Positions 1 through 5,053 of a stretch of 5,053 bases of DNA are shown here, piece after piece. The number at the start of each line of letters is the position of its first letter. Within the stretch, counting starts at the first letter, position 1. The stretch comes from an uncultured Sphingomonadales bacterium. Its GTDB lineage: Bacteria; Pseudomonadota; Alphaproteobacteria; Sphingomonadales; Sphingomonadaceae. Under the pieces are notes generated by a model, which saw only the letters and a program-made list of their open reading frames with translations, made no database searches and was not told the origin of the DNA. The DNA lies in contig CAJBSR010000198.1 in NCBI GenBank assembly GCA_903958285.1, forward strand, positions 1 through 5,053. The letters are read 5' to 3'. The position numbers and the translations under genes were made by a program.

Positions 1-345
1 CGCGGGCGGAAGTTTTGAAAAGGGCATGTGTCTCGCAATATCAGTGTGGCTGTCGCATCCTACCGACGATCAGCCCTTGCCGACCCCCCAACAGACACCC
101 CAACCAGGCGGAAAAACCGTCCGGCACCAACCACGTGGCAACCAGATCTATCTCCTCTATACAGCAAGGAAATGCATTTGGCTTCCCCTCATTTCAGGGA
201 ACGCTCTAACGCCTTGGACGGGCAGTATTTTGGCGGCCATCTGCTCAAGACAGACAAAGCACGTCTTAAATCGCAACTGACCTATTGCGCGCCTCCCCCT
301 GCCCCGCCATCATGTTCGCAAAATAGACCGAGAGGATTTTGAAGA
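1..345. other. Non-coding leader upstream of the aldehyde dehydrogenase gene
   Basis: No convincing gene lies here. Reading frames that are open on the plus strand translate to proline-rich, low-complexity sequence without recognisable motifs or ribosome binding sites. Two short perfect palindromes stand out and could be regulator half-site pairs: CCACGTGG at 131-138 and AAATGCATTT at 170-179. A TATACA hexamer at 158-163 resembles a -10 box, but no good -35 box lies 16-18 bases upstream, so no promoter is called. The last 100 bases before the gene are pyrimidine-rich, with a run of C around 293-305. Confidence 0.5.
331..336 (+). promoter_or_regulatory. Ribosome binding site of the aldehyde dehydrogenase gene
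   Basis: AGAGGA lies nine bases before the ATG at 346. This is a good spacing and supports that start. No other in-frame ATG, GTG or TTG close by has a comparable purine-rich sequence in front of it. Confidence 0.6.
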
Positions 346-1776
346 ATGGCCGTCACCCGTGATCAGATGCTCGCCGTGCTCAACGCGCAGCGCGCTGCTT
401 TTACCGCCGAACTGCCGGTGTCTGCCGCTGTCCGCAAGGATCGGCTGAAGCGCGCCATTGCGCTGCTCGTCGATCATGGGGAAGCTTTTTGCAAAGCCAT
501 GTCGGAAGACTTTGGCCATCGCAGCCATGAACAGTCGATGATGACTGATATCACCACCTCCATCCGCGTCCTCAAGGCAACGATTAAGCAGGTCGACCAG
601 TGGATGAAGCCGGAAAAGCGGAAGGCGGAGTTTCCGCTCGGCCTGCTGGGTGCAAAGGCAGCGGTTGAATTTCAGCCCAAGGGCGTGATTGGGATCATCT
701 CGCCCTGGAACTTCCCTGTGCAGCTGACGATGGGCCCGCTGACCGGCGCCTTTGCCGCCGGCAACCGCGTGATGGTCAAATCGTCCGAGTATACACCGAC
801 GGTGGCCGAACTGTTTGAAACAGTCGGCCCGCAATATTTCTCGCAAGAAGAAGCAGCTTTCTTTTCGGGCGGCCCCGACGTTGGGCAGGCTTTTGCCGGC
901 CTCCCGTTCGATCACATCCTCTTCACGGGCGCGACCGGCGTGGGCAAGCACATCCTCCATGCAGCGGCTGACAATCTCACGCCCGTGACACTGGAGCTGG
1001 GCGGTAAATCCCCCTCGATCCTTGGCCGGTCCGCCAATATCGAAGCCGCCACGCAACGCATTGCACTCGGCAAGATGTTAAACGCAGGCCAGATCTGCCT
1101 TGCGCCCGATTATCTGATGGTGCCCAAGGAACAAGAGAATGAGATCGTTGCAGGGCTGCAAAAGAGCGTGTCGGTCATGTATCCGACGCTGCTCGACAAT
1201 CCGGACTACACCTCGGTCATCAATGCCCGTCATCGCGACCGGCTGAACAGCTATCTCGATGACGCGCGGGAAAAGGGTGCGGAAATTGTCGAGGTAAACC
1301 CAGCCAACGAGGACTTTTCCGCATCCAACGGCAACAAGATGCCGCTTTACCTCGTCCGCAACCCCACCGACGACATGAAGGTGATGCAGGAGGAGATTTT
1401 CGGACCCGTCCTGCCGATCAAGACCTATGAGCGTGTCGAAGAGGCCATCGCTTATGTGAACGCCCATGACCGGCCTCTGGGCCTCTATTATTTCGGCGAA
1501 GATGACGGCGAGAAGCGCACGGTGCTGGACCGCACCATTTCGGGCGGCGTCACCGTCAACGATGTCGTTTTCCACGTATCAATGGAAGACCTGCCCTTTG
1601 GCGGTGTCGGACCATCGGGCATGGGGTCTTATCATGGGCTGGACGGGTTCAAGACCTTCAGCCACGCCAAGAGCGTGTATCATCAGCCGAAGATCAATGT
1701 GTCCAAGCTTGCCGGCCTGATGCCGCCTTATGGGAAGACGACCAAGTCCTCCATTGCGCGCGACTTTAAGGCTTAA
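346..1776 (+). CDS. calB: Coniferyl aldehyde dehydrogenase (CalB-type ALDH)
   Basis: This 476-residue cytosolic enzyme of the NAD(P)-dependent aldehyde dehydrogenase superfamily is predicted to oxidise coniferyl aldehyde to ferulate, or a related aromatic or aliphatic aldehyde to its acid. The catalytic set is complete: the PWNF asparagine (N122), the cofactor-binding lysine in VKSSE (K145), the Rossmann loop FTGATGVGK (193-201), the general base in ELGGK (E217) and the nucleophile in NAGQIC (C251). The later EEIFGPVLP (349-357) and PFGGVGPSGMG (417-427) motifs are also present. The length and the short N-terminal helical part (residues 25-90) fit the CalB subgroup, as does the NAGQICLAPDY active-site context, in which proline follows two residues after the cysteine. 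No signal peptide is seen. The gene appears monocistronic and its stop overlaps that of the convergent downstream gene. No other lignin-aromatic pathway gene is in the window, so the true substrate could be a different aldehyde. Confidence 0.9.
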   Translation: MAVTRDQMLAVLNAQRAAFTAELPVSAAVRKDRLKRAIALLVDHGEAFCKAMSEDFGHRSHEQSMMTDITTSIRVLKATIKQVDQWMKPEKRKAEFPLGLLGAKAAVEFQPKGVIGIISPWNFPVQLTMGPLTGAFAAGNRVMVKSSEYTPTVAELFETVGPQYFSQEEAAFFSGGPDVGQAFAGLPFDHILFTGATGVGKHILHAAADNLTPVTLELGGKSPSILGRSANIEAATQRIALGKMLNAGQICLAPDYLMVPKEQENEIVAGLQKSVSVMYPTLLDNPDYTSVINARHRDRLNSYLDDAREKGAEIVEVNPANEDFSASNGNKMPLYLVRNPTDDMKVMQEEIFGPVLPIKTYERVEEAIAYVNAHDRPLGLYYFGEDDGEKRTVLDRTISGGVTVNDVVFHVSMEDLPFGGVGPSGMGSYHGLDGFKTFSHAKSVYHQPKINVSKLAGLMPPYGKTTKSSIARDFKA

Positions 1777-3254
1777 GAAACACGGCGCAGAATGGGGCGG
1801 GCACCTGTCGGGCGAAGGTCCGACAGGCTTTCGCTCGCCGCAACTAGCGCCTCGATATGGGCGGCGGCCATCGGACGAGAAAAGAGGAAGCCCTGAAGGT
1901 GGGAGACGCCGACGTCTTTCATAACGGCGAGTTCGGCTTCGGTCTCAACCCCTTCGGCAATGATCTCGCGCCCAAGGATGCGGCCAAAGCCGACGATCGC
2001 CCGGATCATTTCTGCACCACGGGCATTACCGTCGACAGCCGCCACATAGCTGCGGTCGATCTTGAGCTTATCGAACGGAAAATCCCGGATGTAGGCAAGG
2101 CTGGCATAGCCCGTGCCGAAATCATCGAGCGACAAGCCAAAGCCATGTTCTTTCAGAATGTCGAGCGTCCGCAATGTGCGCGGATCATTCGTCATGAGAA
2201 TGGACTCGGTGATTTCCAGCGTGATGCTGGCCGGTGATACGCCGTGGATGCGGGTCGGCTCCAGCAGGTCCTGGAGCACCGACGCGGATTTGAGCTGGAC
2301 GACAGAAACGTTGATGGCCGTCGTAATACCCGGCCAGCGGCGGCTATCCTGCACCGCCTGATCAATCACAAACCGTCCGATGTCGGCCATCAGCCCGCAA
2401 TTCTCAGCCAGTGGCACGAAGATGTCGGGGGAGACATTGCCATGCTTGGGCGACGTCCAGCGCAACAAGGCTTCGACCGAGCTAATCAGGCCTGTCTCCG
2501 CATCAATGATCGGCTGATAATGGAGAACAAGCTCCCCCTTAGAGATCGCATGGCGCAGATCCGTTTCCAGCGCTCGGCGGCTTTCGATCTGCGCGGCCAT
2601 GGCAGGGGCAAAGCGAATGACACCACCGCGATTGCGGATTTTCGCCTCGTGCATGGCGATGTCAGCATCGCGGATCAGGTCTTCCATCGCCCGATTTGAT
2701 GTCGCAGTCGCCACGCCGACAGAAGCGGAGAGATCAAAAACATGGCCGTTGACGTCAAAAGGCTCGGCGAATGCCGCCATGATCTGGAGCGAGAGACTGT
2801 CCGCATCGGAAAGGGCAGCGCAGCGACGGAGGACGGCAAATTCGTCCGATCCGAGCCGCGCCACAAAATCCGTCTTCAGCAATCCGTCCCGCAGACGGCA
2901 GGCCACGCCCTGCAAGATGTTGTCTCCCGCTTGATGGCCAAGCGTATCGTTAAAGTCCTTGAACCGGTCGAGATTAATGACCGCGGCCGACAGGCGTTCA
3001 CCCGATTTGGTGCCGCGCTGCGCATGGGCGAACAGCTCTGCCTCCAGCTTCCTTCGGTTTGGCAGCGTCGTGAGCATGTCGTGATGCGCGAGATAGGACG
3101 CCTCGGCACCCTGCCGCGCAAGCTCCTTTGCAGTGCTGCGCAGCCGCATCGCCAGAAGACCCACACCCGATGCCAGCAACGGGACAGCAAGGGCCATGGG
3201 AGACAAGGCAGAAAGGATGCTGAAATCTATCACAAAACCGCAGGTAACCAACAA
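1773..3254 (-). CDS. Membrane-anchored GGDEF-EAL protein, likely c-di-GMP phosphodiesterase
   Basis: This 493-residue protein is predicted to hydrolyse the second messenger c-di-GMP. A single hydrophobic segment (about residues 11-36) should anchor it in the inner membrane. A GGDEF domain (about 54-215) and an EAL domain (about 229-470) follow. The EAL domain keeps the expected metal and catalytic motifs: EALLR (E261), NVS (N315), EITE (347-350), DDFGTGY (D377, D378), KIDRS (K398), EGVE (434-437) and LQG (Q454). The GGDEF domain is degenerate. The signature reads GSDEF (135-139), the usual DxD before FK is NLD (N94), and the RxxD inhibitory site reads LKTD (126-129). Phosphodiesterase output with a non-catalytic, possibly GTP-sensing GGDEF is therefore inferred. 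No periplasmic or PAS sensor domain is present, so the signal it responds to is unknown. An in-frame TAA at 3258-3260 limits the N terminus. The start is a TTG at 3254 (or the adjacent TTG at 3251) with only a weak GGGAC upstream. The ATG at 3197 would shorten the membrane segment. Confidence 0.9.
   Translation of the reverse strand: MLVTCGFVIDFSILSALSPMALAVPLLASGVGLLAMRLRSTAKELARQGAEASYLAHHDMLTTLPNRRKLEAELFAHAQRGTKSGERLSAAVINLDRFKDFNDTLGHQAGDNILQGVACRLRDGLLKTDFVARLGSDEFAVLRRCAALSDADSLSLQIMAAFAEPFDVNGHVFDLSASVGVATATSNRAMEDLIRDADIAMHEAKIRNRGGVIRFAPAMAAQIESRRALETDLRHAISKGELVLHYQPIIDAETGLISSVEALLRWTSPKHGNVSPDIFVPLAENCGLMADIGRFVIDQAVQDSRRWPGITTAINVSVVQLKSASVLQDLLEPTRIHGVSPASITLEITESILMTNDPRTLRTLDILKEHGFGLSLDDFGTGYASLAYIRDFPFDKLKIDRSYVAAVDGNARGAEMIRAIVGFGRILGREIIAEGVETEAELAVMKDVGVSHLQGFLFSRPMAAAHIEALVAASESLSDLRPTGARPILRRVS
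1804..1827 (+). terminator. Possible weak terminator hairpin after calB
   Basis: CCTGTCGG (1804-1811) and CCGACAGG (1820-1827) are perfect 8-bp arms around an 8-base loop, 27 bases after the calB stop. The bases that follow (CTTTCG) contain only a short T run, so intrinsic termination would be weak. The hairpin lies inside the 3' end of the convergent GGDEF-EAL gene, so protein coding (residues around RPTGARP) also constrains it. Confidence 0.35.
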
Positions 3255-3260
3255 TGGTTA
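3245..3260. repeat. Perfect inverted repeat across the TTG start of the GGDEF-EAL gene
   Basis: TAACCA and TGGTTA form perfect 6-bp arms around ACAA. The proposed TTG start codon (3252-3254) lies in the loop, and the upstream in-frame TAA lies in one arm. It could be an operator, or an mRNA hairpin that hides the start, or chance. No function is shown by the sequence itself. Confidence 0.4.
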
Positions 3261-3329
3261 ACGTCCCGTTTGCACAATCCTGCGGGAAACACGCAAGGTG
3301 CCGACAGAGACGCGGGCGGCAGAATCAAA

Positions 3330-3357
3330 TGGGGGCCAGCGTTGCCGCTGGCCCCCA
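3330..3357 (-). terminator. Strong GC-rich hairpin, terminator-like on the minus strand
   Basis: TGGGGGCCAGCG (3330-3341) and CGCTGGCCCCCA (3346-3357) are perfect 12-bp arms around a four-base loop (TTGC). Read on the minus strand, the stem is followed by TTTGATTCT, a short broken T run, so it may stop leftward transcription before it enters the GGDEF-EAL gene 75 bases further on. Read on the plus strand, no T run follows. It could instead be the end of a repeat element that occupies the bases to its right. Confidence 0.5.
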
Positions 3358-3600
3358 CTACGCTCGTTGGTTTGGCTTCCCGCTTCTGGTCTTGCGACCG
3401 GTCCGCATCTTGCTGCACCGCCTTTGCGTGCTTGCGAACATTTGCCTTGCGGCCTCCTGTTCGCCCGGGGTTCCCTCCGATATCCCGCTTCTACATGGCT
3501 TGCGCCAGAGTTGCGGAGCTCTTTGCGAACACCCTGCCCTTGCGTCCGGTTTGCATCGCTTGCGCTCAGCCACCTGTCTGCTTGGGCGAAGCCTTCACTT
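3358..3600. repeat. Non-coding block with clustered TTGCG motifs and diverged internal repeats
   Basis: Nine TTGCG pentamers start at 3392, 3424, 3432, 3447, 3500, 3511, 3523, 3540 and 3560, and six of them are CTTGCG. Longer direct repeats include TCCCGCTTCT at 3378-3387 and 3483-3492, TTGCGAACA at 3432-3440 and 3523-3531, and a similar pair beginning TTGCGACCGGT at 3392 and TTGCGTCCGGT at 3540, both followed by GCATC. The offsets (105, 91 and 148 bases) suggest old, rearranged duplications. A minus-strand frame at 3358-3573 opens with GTG and is rich in Arg and Lys, but it has no ribosome binding site or known motif and the bias follows from the repeated GCAAG. No gene is called. It could be an interspersed intergenic repeat or an unrecognised structured RNA. 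Confidence 0.5.
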
Positions 3601-3667
3601 CAAGTTCCTGATTTCTCAAGGAACTGTTTGTTCCGGCTATGAGTGAAGGCTCTCATGACTGGCTGAG
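3565..3667. repeat. Extended interrupted inverted repeat with nested hairpin
   Basis: Three nested perfect stems are visible. The outer stem pairs CTCAGCCA (3565-3572) with TGGCTGAG (3660-3667). The middle stem pairs AGCCTTCACT (3590-3599) with AGTGAAGGCT (3642-3651). The inner hairpin pairs AGTTCCT (3603-3609) with AGGAACT (3619-3625). The AGGAAC arm can alternatively pair to its right with GTTCC (3630-3634), so two exclusive folds are possible. It has no T run and does not look like a simple terminator. It marks the right edge of the repeat-rich block and lies 108 bases before the DUF1295 start. Confidence 0.5.
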
Positions 3668-3779
3668 TCGGTCAAACCAAAATGGCATGGTTGCACCTGT
3701 GGATAACGGGGATATCGTGGATGAAATGGCGCGCGATTCAAAACATAGAAAAAGGCGTTCCGGAGGAGAAACGAAATGA
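3639..3779 (+). CDS. Possible small protein overlapping the DUF1295 start
   Basis: A 46-codon frame begins MSEGSHDWLS and ends in a very basic tail (KHRKRRSGGETK). Its TGA (3777-3779) overlaps the DUF1295 ATG as ATGA, an arrangement typical of translational coupling, and the strong DUF1295 ribosome binding site lies within its last codons. The first half is acidic and polar; there is no membrane segment or signal peptide. No family is recognised. The ATG lies in the loop side of the preceding inverted repeat, and AAGGA at 3618-3622 is about 16 bases away, too far for a good ribosome binding site. A later in-frame ATG at 3687 would give 30 residues. It may be a chance open frame in the leader. 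Confidence 0.3.
   Translation: MSEGSHDWLSRSNQNGMVAPVDNGDIVDEMARDSKHRKRRSGGETK
3698..3706 (-). promoter_or_regulatory. Perfect DnaA-box 9-mer
   Basis: TGTGGATAA is the reverse complement of TTATCCACA, an exact match to the DnaA-box consensus. It lies 70 bases before the DUF1295 start. Only one copy is seen here, without an AT-rich unwinding region or origin-linked genes, so this is not an origin. A regulatory or DnaA-titrating site is possible, and so is chance. Confidence 0.3.
3762..3768 (+). promoter_or_regulatory. Strong ribosome binding site of the DUF1295 gene
   Basis: GGAGGAG lies seven bases before the ATG at 3776. It is the best Shine-Dalgarno sequence in the window and fixes that start. 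Confidence 0.8.
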
Positions 3780-4576
3780 CCGCACCCCAATTGCTCATAA
3801 CCAACTTCATCATTTTGGCCGTCACCATGACCGCGCTGTGGGCCTATTGCGTCCGCATCCGCGACGTGTCCGTCATTGATGCCTTTTGGCCGTTGGGCAT
3901 GGTGATCCTGGCGGGCACCACCGCGCTATTAACGGATGGATCGCCCATCCGCAGCGGCATCCTGCTGGCGCTGACAGCCCTTTGGGGTCTGAGGCTTTCT
4001 TCTCACCTCTTCTTGCGCTGGCGTGGGCATGGGGTGGACCCACGATACGCCGCCATCCTCGGTCGCCTGATGGATAAAAAGGGCTGGAGCTTTGCCAAAG
4101 CCTCCTTCCTGCAAGTGTTCGCCATGCAGTGCGTGCTGCTCATCCTCGTCTGCCTGCCCGCGCAATTGGGGCAGATTTCCGCGGAACCGGCGTCCATTGG
4201 CGTCCTTGGCTGGATTGGGATTGCCATCGCCCTCACCGGTATCGCTTTTGAAACAATCGGTGACGCGCAGCTCACGGCGTTCCGCGCCAATCCCGCCAAT
4301 GCCGGAAAGGTGCTCGACACCGGACTATGGCGCTACACCCGTCATCCCAATTATTTCGGCGATGTTTGCACTTGGTGGGGCATTTGGCTGGTCGCGGCGG
4401 AAACGACGGCGGGCCTGTATTCCATTATCGGGCCACTGATCCTGACCTTCCTCCTGACACGCGTGTCAGGCGTGCCGATGCTGGAACATCGCCTGAAGAA
4501 GAACCGGCCGGACTATGACGCCTATCTGCGCCGCACATCCTCCTTCATTCCCTGGCCACCCCGACGCGAGCAATAA
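3776..4576 (+). CDS. DUF1295 membrane protein, steroid 5-alpha-reductase-like
   Basis: This 266-residue polytopic inner-membrane protein belongs to the DUF1295 family, which is related to the C-terminal part of steroid 5-alpha-reductases and to isoprenylcysteine methyltransferases. Hydrophobic segments lie near residues 7-25, 33-52, 60-79, 110-128, 141-160 and 200-230. Family motifs are DVSVIDAFWPLG (30-41), GLRLSSHLFLRWRG (71-84) and the hallmark TGLWRYTRHPNYFGD (182-196). SGVPMLEHR (231-239) and PDYDAY near the C terminus are also typical. In relatives, the RHPNYFG region contributes to the cofactor site, so an NAD(P)H-dependent reductase of a lipid or sterol-like substrate is a reasonable guess, but the substrate is unknown. 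The length is normal and the protein looks intact. Translation may be coupled to a small upstream frame through the ATGA overlap. No lipid-modifying partner gene is present in the window. Confidence 0.88.
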   Translation: MTAPQLLITNFIILAVTMTALWAYCVRIRDVSVIDAFWPLGMVILAGTTALLTDGSPIRSGILLALTALWGLRLSSHLFLRWRGHGVDPRYAAILGRLMDKKGWSFAKASFLQVFAMQCVLLILVCLPAQLGQISAEPASIGVLGWIGIAIALTGIAFETIGDAQLTAFRANPANAGKVLDTGLWRYTRHPNYFGDVCTWWGIWLVAAETTAGLYSIIGPLILTFLLTRVSGVPMLEHRLKKNRPDYDAYLRRTSSFIPWPPRREQ

Positions 4577-4655
4577 ACGCGACGAATCAGCATGTTCGTT
4601 GCCGAAGGTTCAGATAATCTGCGCCATGATGGCTCTAGTCCTTGGAAAAGAGGCA

Positions 4656-4661
4656 AAGGAG
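4656..4661 (+). promoter_or_regulatory. Ribosome binding site that sets the start of the glycine-zipper gene
   Basis: AAGGAG lies seven bases before the ATG at 4669. It favours this ATG over an in-frame TTG at 4642, which would put nine extra charged and polar residues in front of a good signal peptide. Further upstream, GATAAT at 4613-4618 could be a -10 box, but no clear -35 hexamer accompanies it. Confidence 0.7.
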
Positions 4662-4668
4662 CTTTGGT

Positions 4669-4965
4669 ATGCGTAAGATATTTCTGACATTTTCGGCTGC
4701 GGCGATGACACTGCCGACTTTGGCCGTCACGACGCCTGCAGAAGCCCGTGACGGGCACCGTTACCGCGAATGGCGTGGTGATGACGGCCGCACCTACTGC
4801 CGCAAATCAGATGGCACGGTCGGCCTTGTCGTCGGGGCCGCCGGTGGCGCTCTGCTCGGGCGTGCGATCGATACCCGCGGCGAACGTGGGACAGGCACCA
4901 TATTGGGCGCCGCAGCAGGCGCCCTGGTCGGGCGTGAGCTCGACCGGAAGCGCCGCTGCCGCTGA
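4669..4965 (+). CDS. Secreted double-glycine-zipper (2TM) protein
   Basis: This is a 98-residue exported protein of the glycine-zipper 2TM type, related to the repeat region of the rickettsial 17-kDa surface antigen and SlyB-like envelope proteins. Residues 1-26 form a Sec signal peptide: basic MRK, a hydrophobic core, and AEA before the predicted cut at A26/R27. There is no lipobox cysteine. The mature part has a charged region with one cysteine (C44), then two glycine zippers, G52-G56-G60-G64 and G76-G80-G84-G88, joined by a charged linker, and a basic tail with a second cysteine (C97). The paired cysteines could form a disulfide in the periplasm. Such proteins are thought to insert in or associate with the outer membrane; the precise role of this small form is unknown. 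It has its own 92-base upstream gap and ribosome binding site, so it may be transcribed separately from the DUF1295 gene. Confidence 0.85.
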   Translation: MRKIFLTFSAAAMTLPTLAVTTPAEARDGHRYREWRGDDGRTYCRKSDGTVGLVVGAAGGALLGRAIDTRGERGTGTILGAAAGALVGRELDRKRRCR

Positions 4966-4981
4966 CACCCTCTCCCCAGCG

Positions 4982-5011
4982 GGACGAACTCAGCTGTAGC
5001 TGGGTTCGTCC
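4982..5011. terminator. Hairpin between convergent genes, possible two-way terminator
   Basis: GGACGAACTCAG (4982-4993) pairs with CTGGGTTCGTCC (5000-5011) over 12 positions, one of them a G-T wobble on the plus-strand transcript, around a six-base loop. It starts 16 bases after the glycine-zipper stop and covers the last codons and stop of the convergent gene. Neither side has a T run, so termination is inferred from position and stem strength only. Confidence 0.5.
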
Positions 5012-5053
5012 ATCCAGGGTGAGAAGTGCGGGAAGTTCTCGCTGACCTTATCC
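4990..5053 (-). CDS. C-terminal end of an unidentified convergent gene (partial)
   Basis: Twenty complete codons followed by TGA (4990-4992) are visible; the rest lies beyond the window edge. The tail reads ENFPHFSPWMDEPSYS, a balanced aromatic and acidic sequence that looks like the end of a real soluble protein, unlike the other minus-strand frames here. Its position, tail to tail with the glycine-zipper gene with a 24-base gap and a shared hairpin, fits an ordinary convergent pair. The family cannot be named from so few residues. Confidence 0.6.
   Translation of the reverse strand, partial: DKVSENFPHFSPWMDEPSYS

Noticed and set aside
1..27. Minus-strand ATG at 27 opening a frame (MPFSKLPPA) that runs off the left edge, a possible divergent regulator gene
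   Set aside because: Only nine codons are visible, with no clear ribosome binding site and no family motif.
26..342. Plus-strand open frames in the calB leader
   Set aside because: Proline-rich translations with no motif and no ribosome binding site; they overlap each other in different frames.
310..1575. Long minus-strand open frames opposite calB
   Set aside because: Shadow frames of a complete, motif-rich aldehyde dehydrogenase in high-GC DNA.
3392..3564. Repeated motif block as a CRISPR array or replication iteron set
   Set aside because: Repeats are short, diverged and unevenly spaced (8 to 53 bases), with no cas or rep genes nearby.
3358..3573. Minus-strand 71-codon Arg/Lys-rich frame with a GTG start
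   Set aside because: Its composition follows from repeated GCAAG, it lacks a ribosome binding site, and the neighbouring minus-strand frame is equally open.
2742..3646. Plus-strand open frames of 114-289 codons across the GGDEF-EAL 5' end and the repeat block
   Set aside because: The first part is antisense to a well-supported gene, and the rest reads through repeated CTTGCG sequence in several frames at once with no recognisable domain.
3691..3718. Possible sigma-70 promoter TTGCAC with TATCGT before the DUF1295 gene
   Set aside because: The -10 match is only four of six with a 16-base spacer, and several alternatives fit equally poorly.
4580..4601. Short stem CGACGAA/TTCGTTG just after the DUF1295 stop as a terminator
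   Set aside because: Only seven pairs including a wobble, an eight-base loop and no T run.

Overview
The window looks like ordinary chromosomal DNA from an alphaproteobacterium, most likely a sphingomonad (order Sphingomonadales). This is inferred from moderately high GC, a CalB-type coniferyl aldehyde dehydrogenase, a single-TM GGDEF-EAL protein, a DUF1295 membrane protein and a small secreted double-glycine-zipper protein of the kind common in that order. No sequence search was possible, so the taxonomic call is tentative. No rRNA, tRNA, CRISPR array, transposase or phage gene was seen.

Layout, left to right. Bases 1-345 are a non-coding leader with two short palindromes and a ribosome binding site for the first gene. 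Bases 346-1776 (+) encode a complete NAD(P)-dependent aldehyde dehydrogenase of the coniferyl aldehyde group. It converges on a GGDEF-EAL protein (1773-3254, -), and the two stop codons share one TTAA. The EAL domain keeps its catalytic set, while the GGDEF domain has lost several key positions, so a c-di-GMP phosphodiesterase is the likely output. Its start is a TTG embedded in a perfect 6-bp inverted repeat.

Bases 3255-3638 carry no convincing gene but are far from featureless. They hold a perfect 12-bp GC-rich hairpin, about 190 bp with nine TTGCG pentamers and diverged internal duplications, and then an extended inverted repeat of about 100 bp. This is the most unusual part of the window. 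A possible 46-residue reading frame (3639-3779) starts inside that inverted repeat and ends in an ATGA overlap with the next gene.

Bases 3776-4576 (+) encode a DUF1295 (steroid 5-alpha-reductase-like) polytopic membrane protein. Bases 4669-4965 (+) encode a secreted glycine-zipper protein. The window ends in the C-terminal codons of a convergent gene (4990-5053, -), with a 12-bp hairpin across that gene's stop.

The genes do not form an obvious single pathway: aromatic aldehyde oxidation, c-di-GMP turnover, a membrane enzyme of unknown substrate and an envelope protein lie next to each other. No exciting new multi-gene system is evident. The best leads are the repeat and hairpin block at 3330-3667, the candidate coupled small ORF, and the degenerate GGDEF next to an intact EAL domain.
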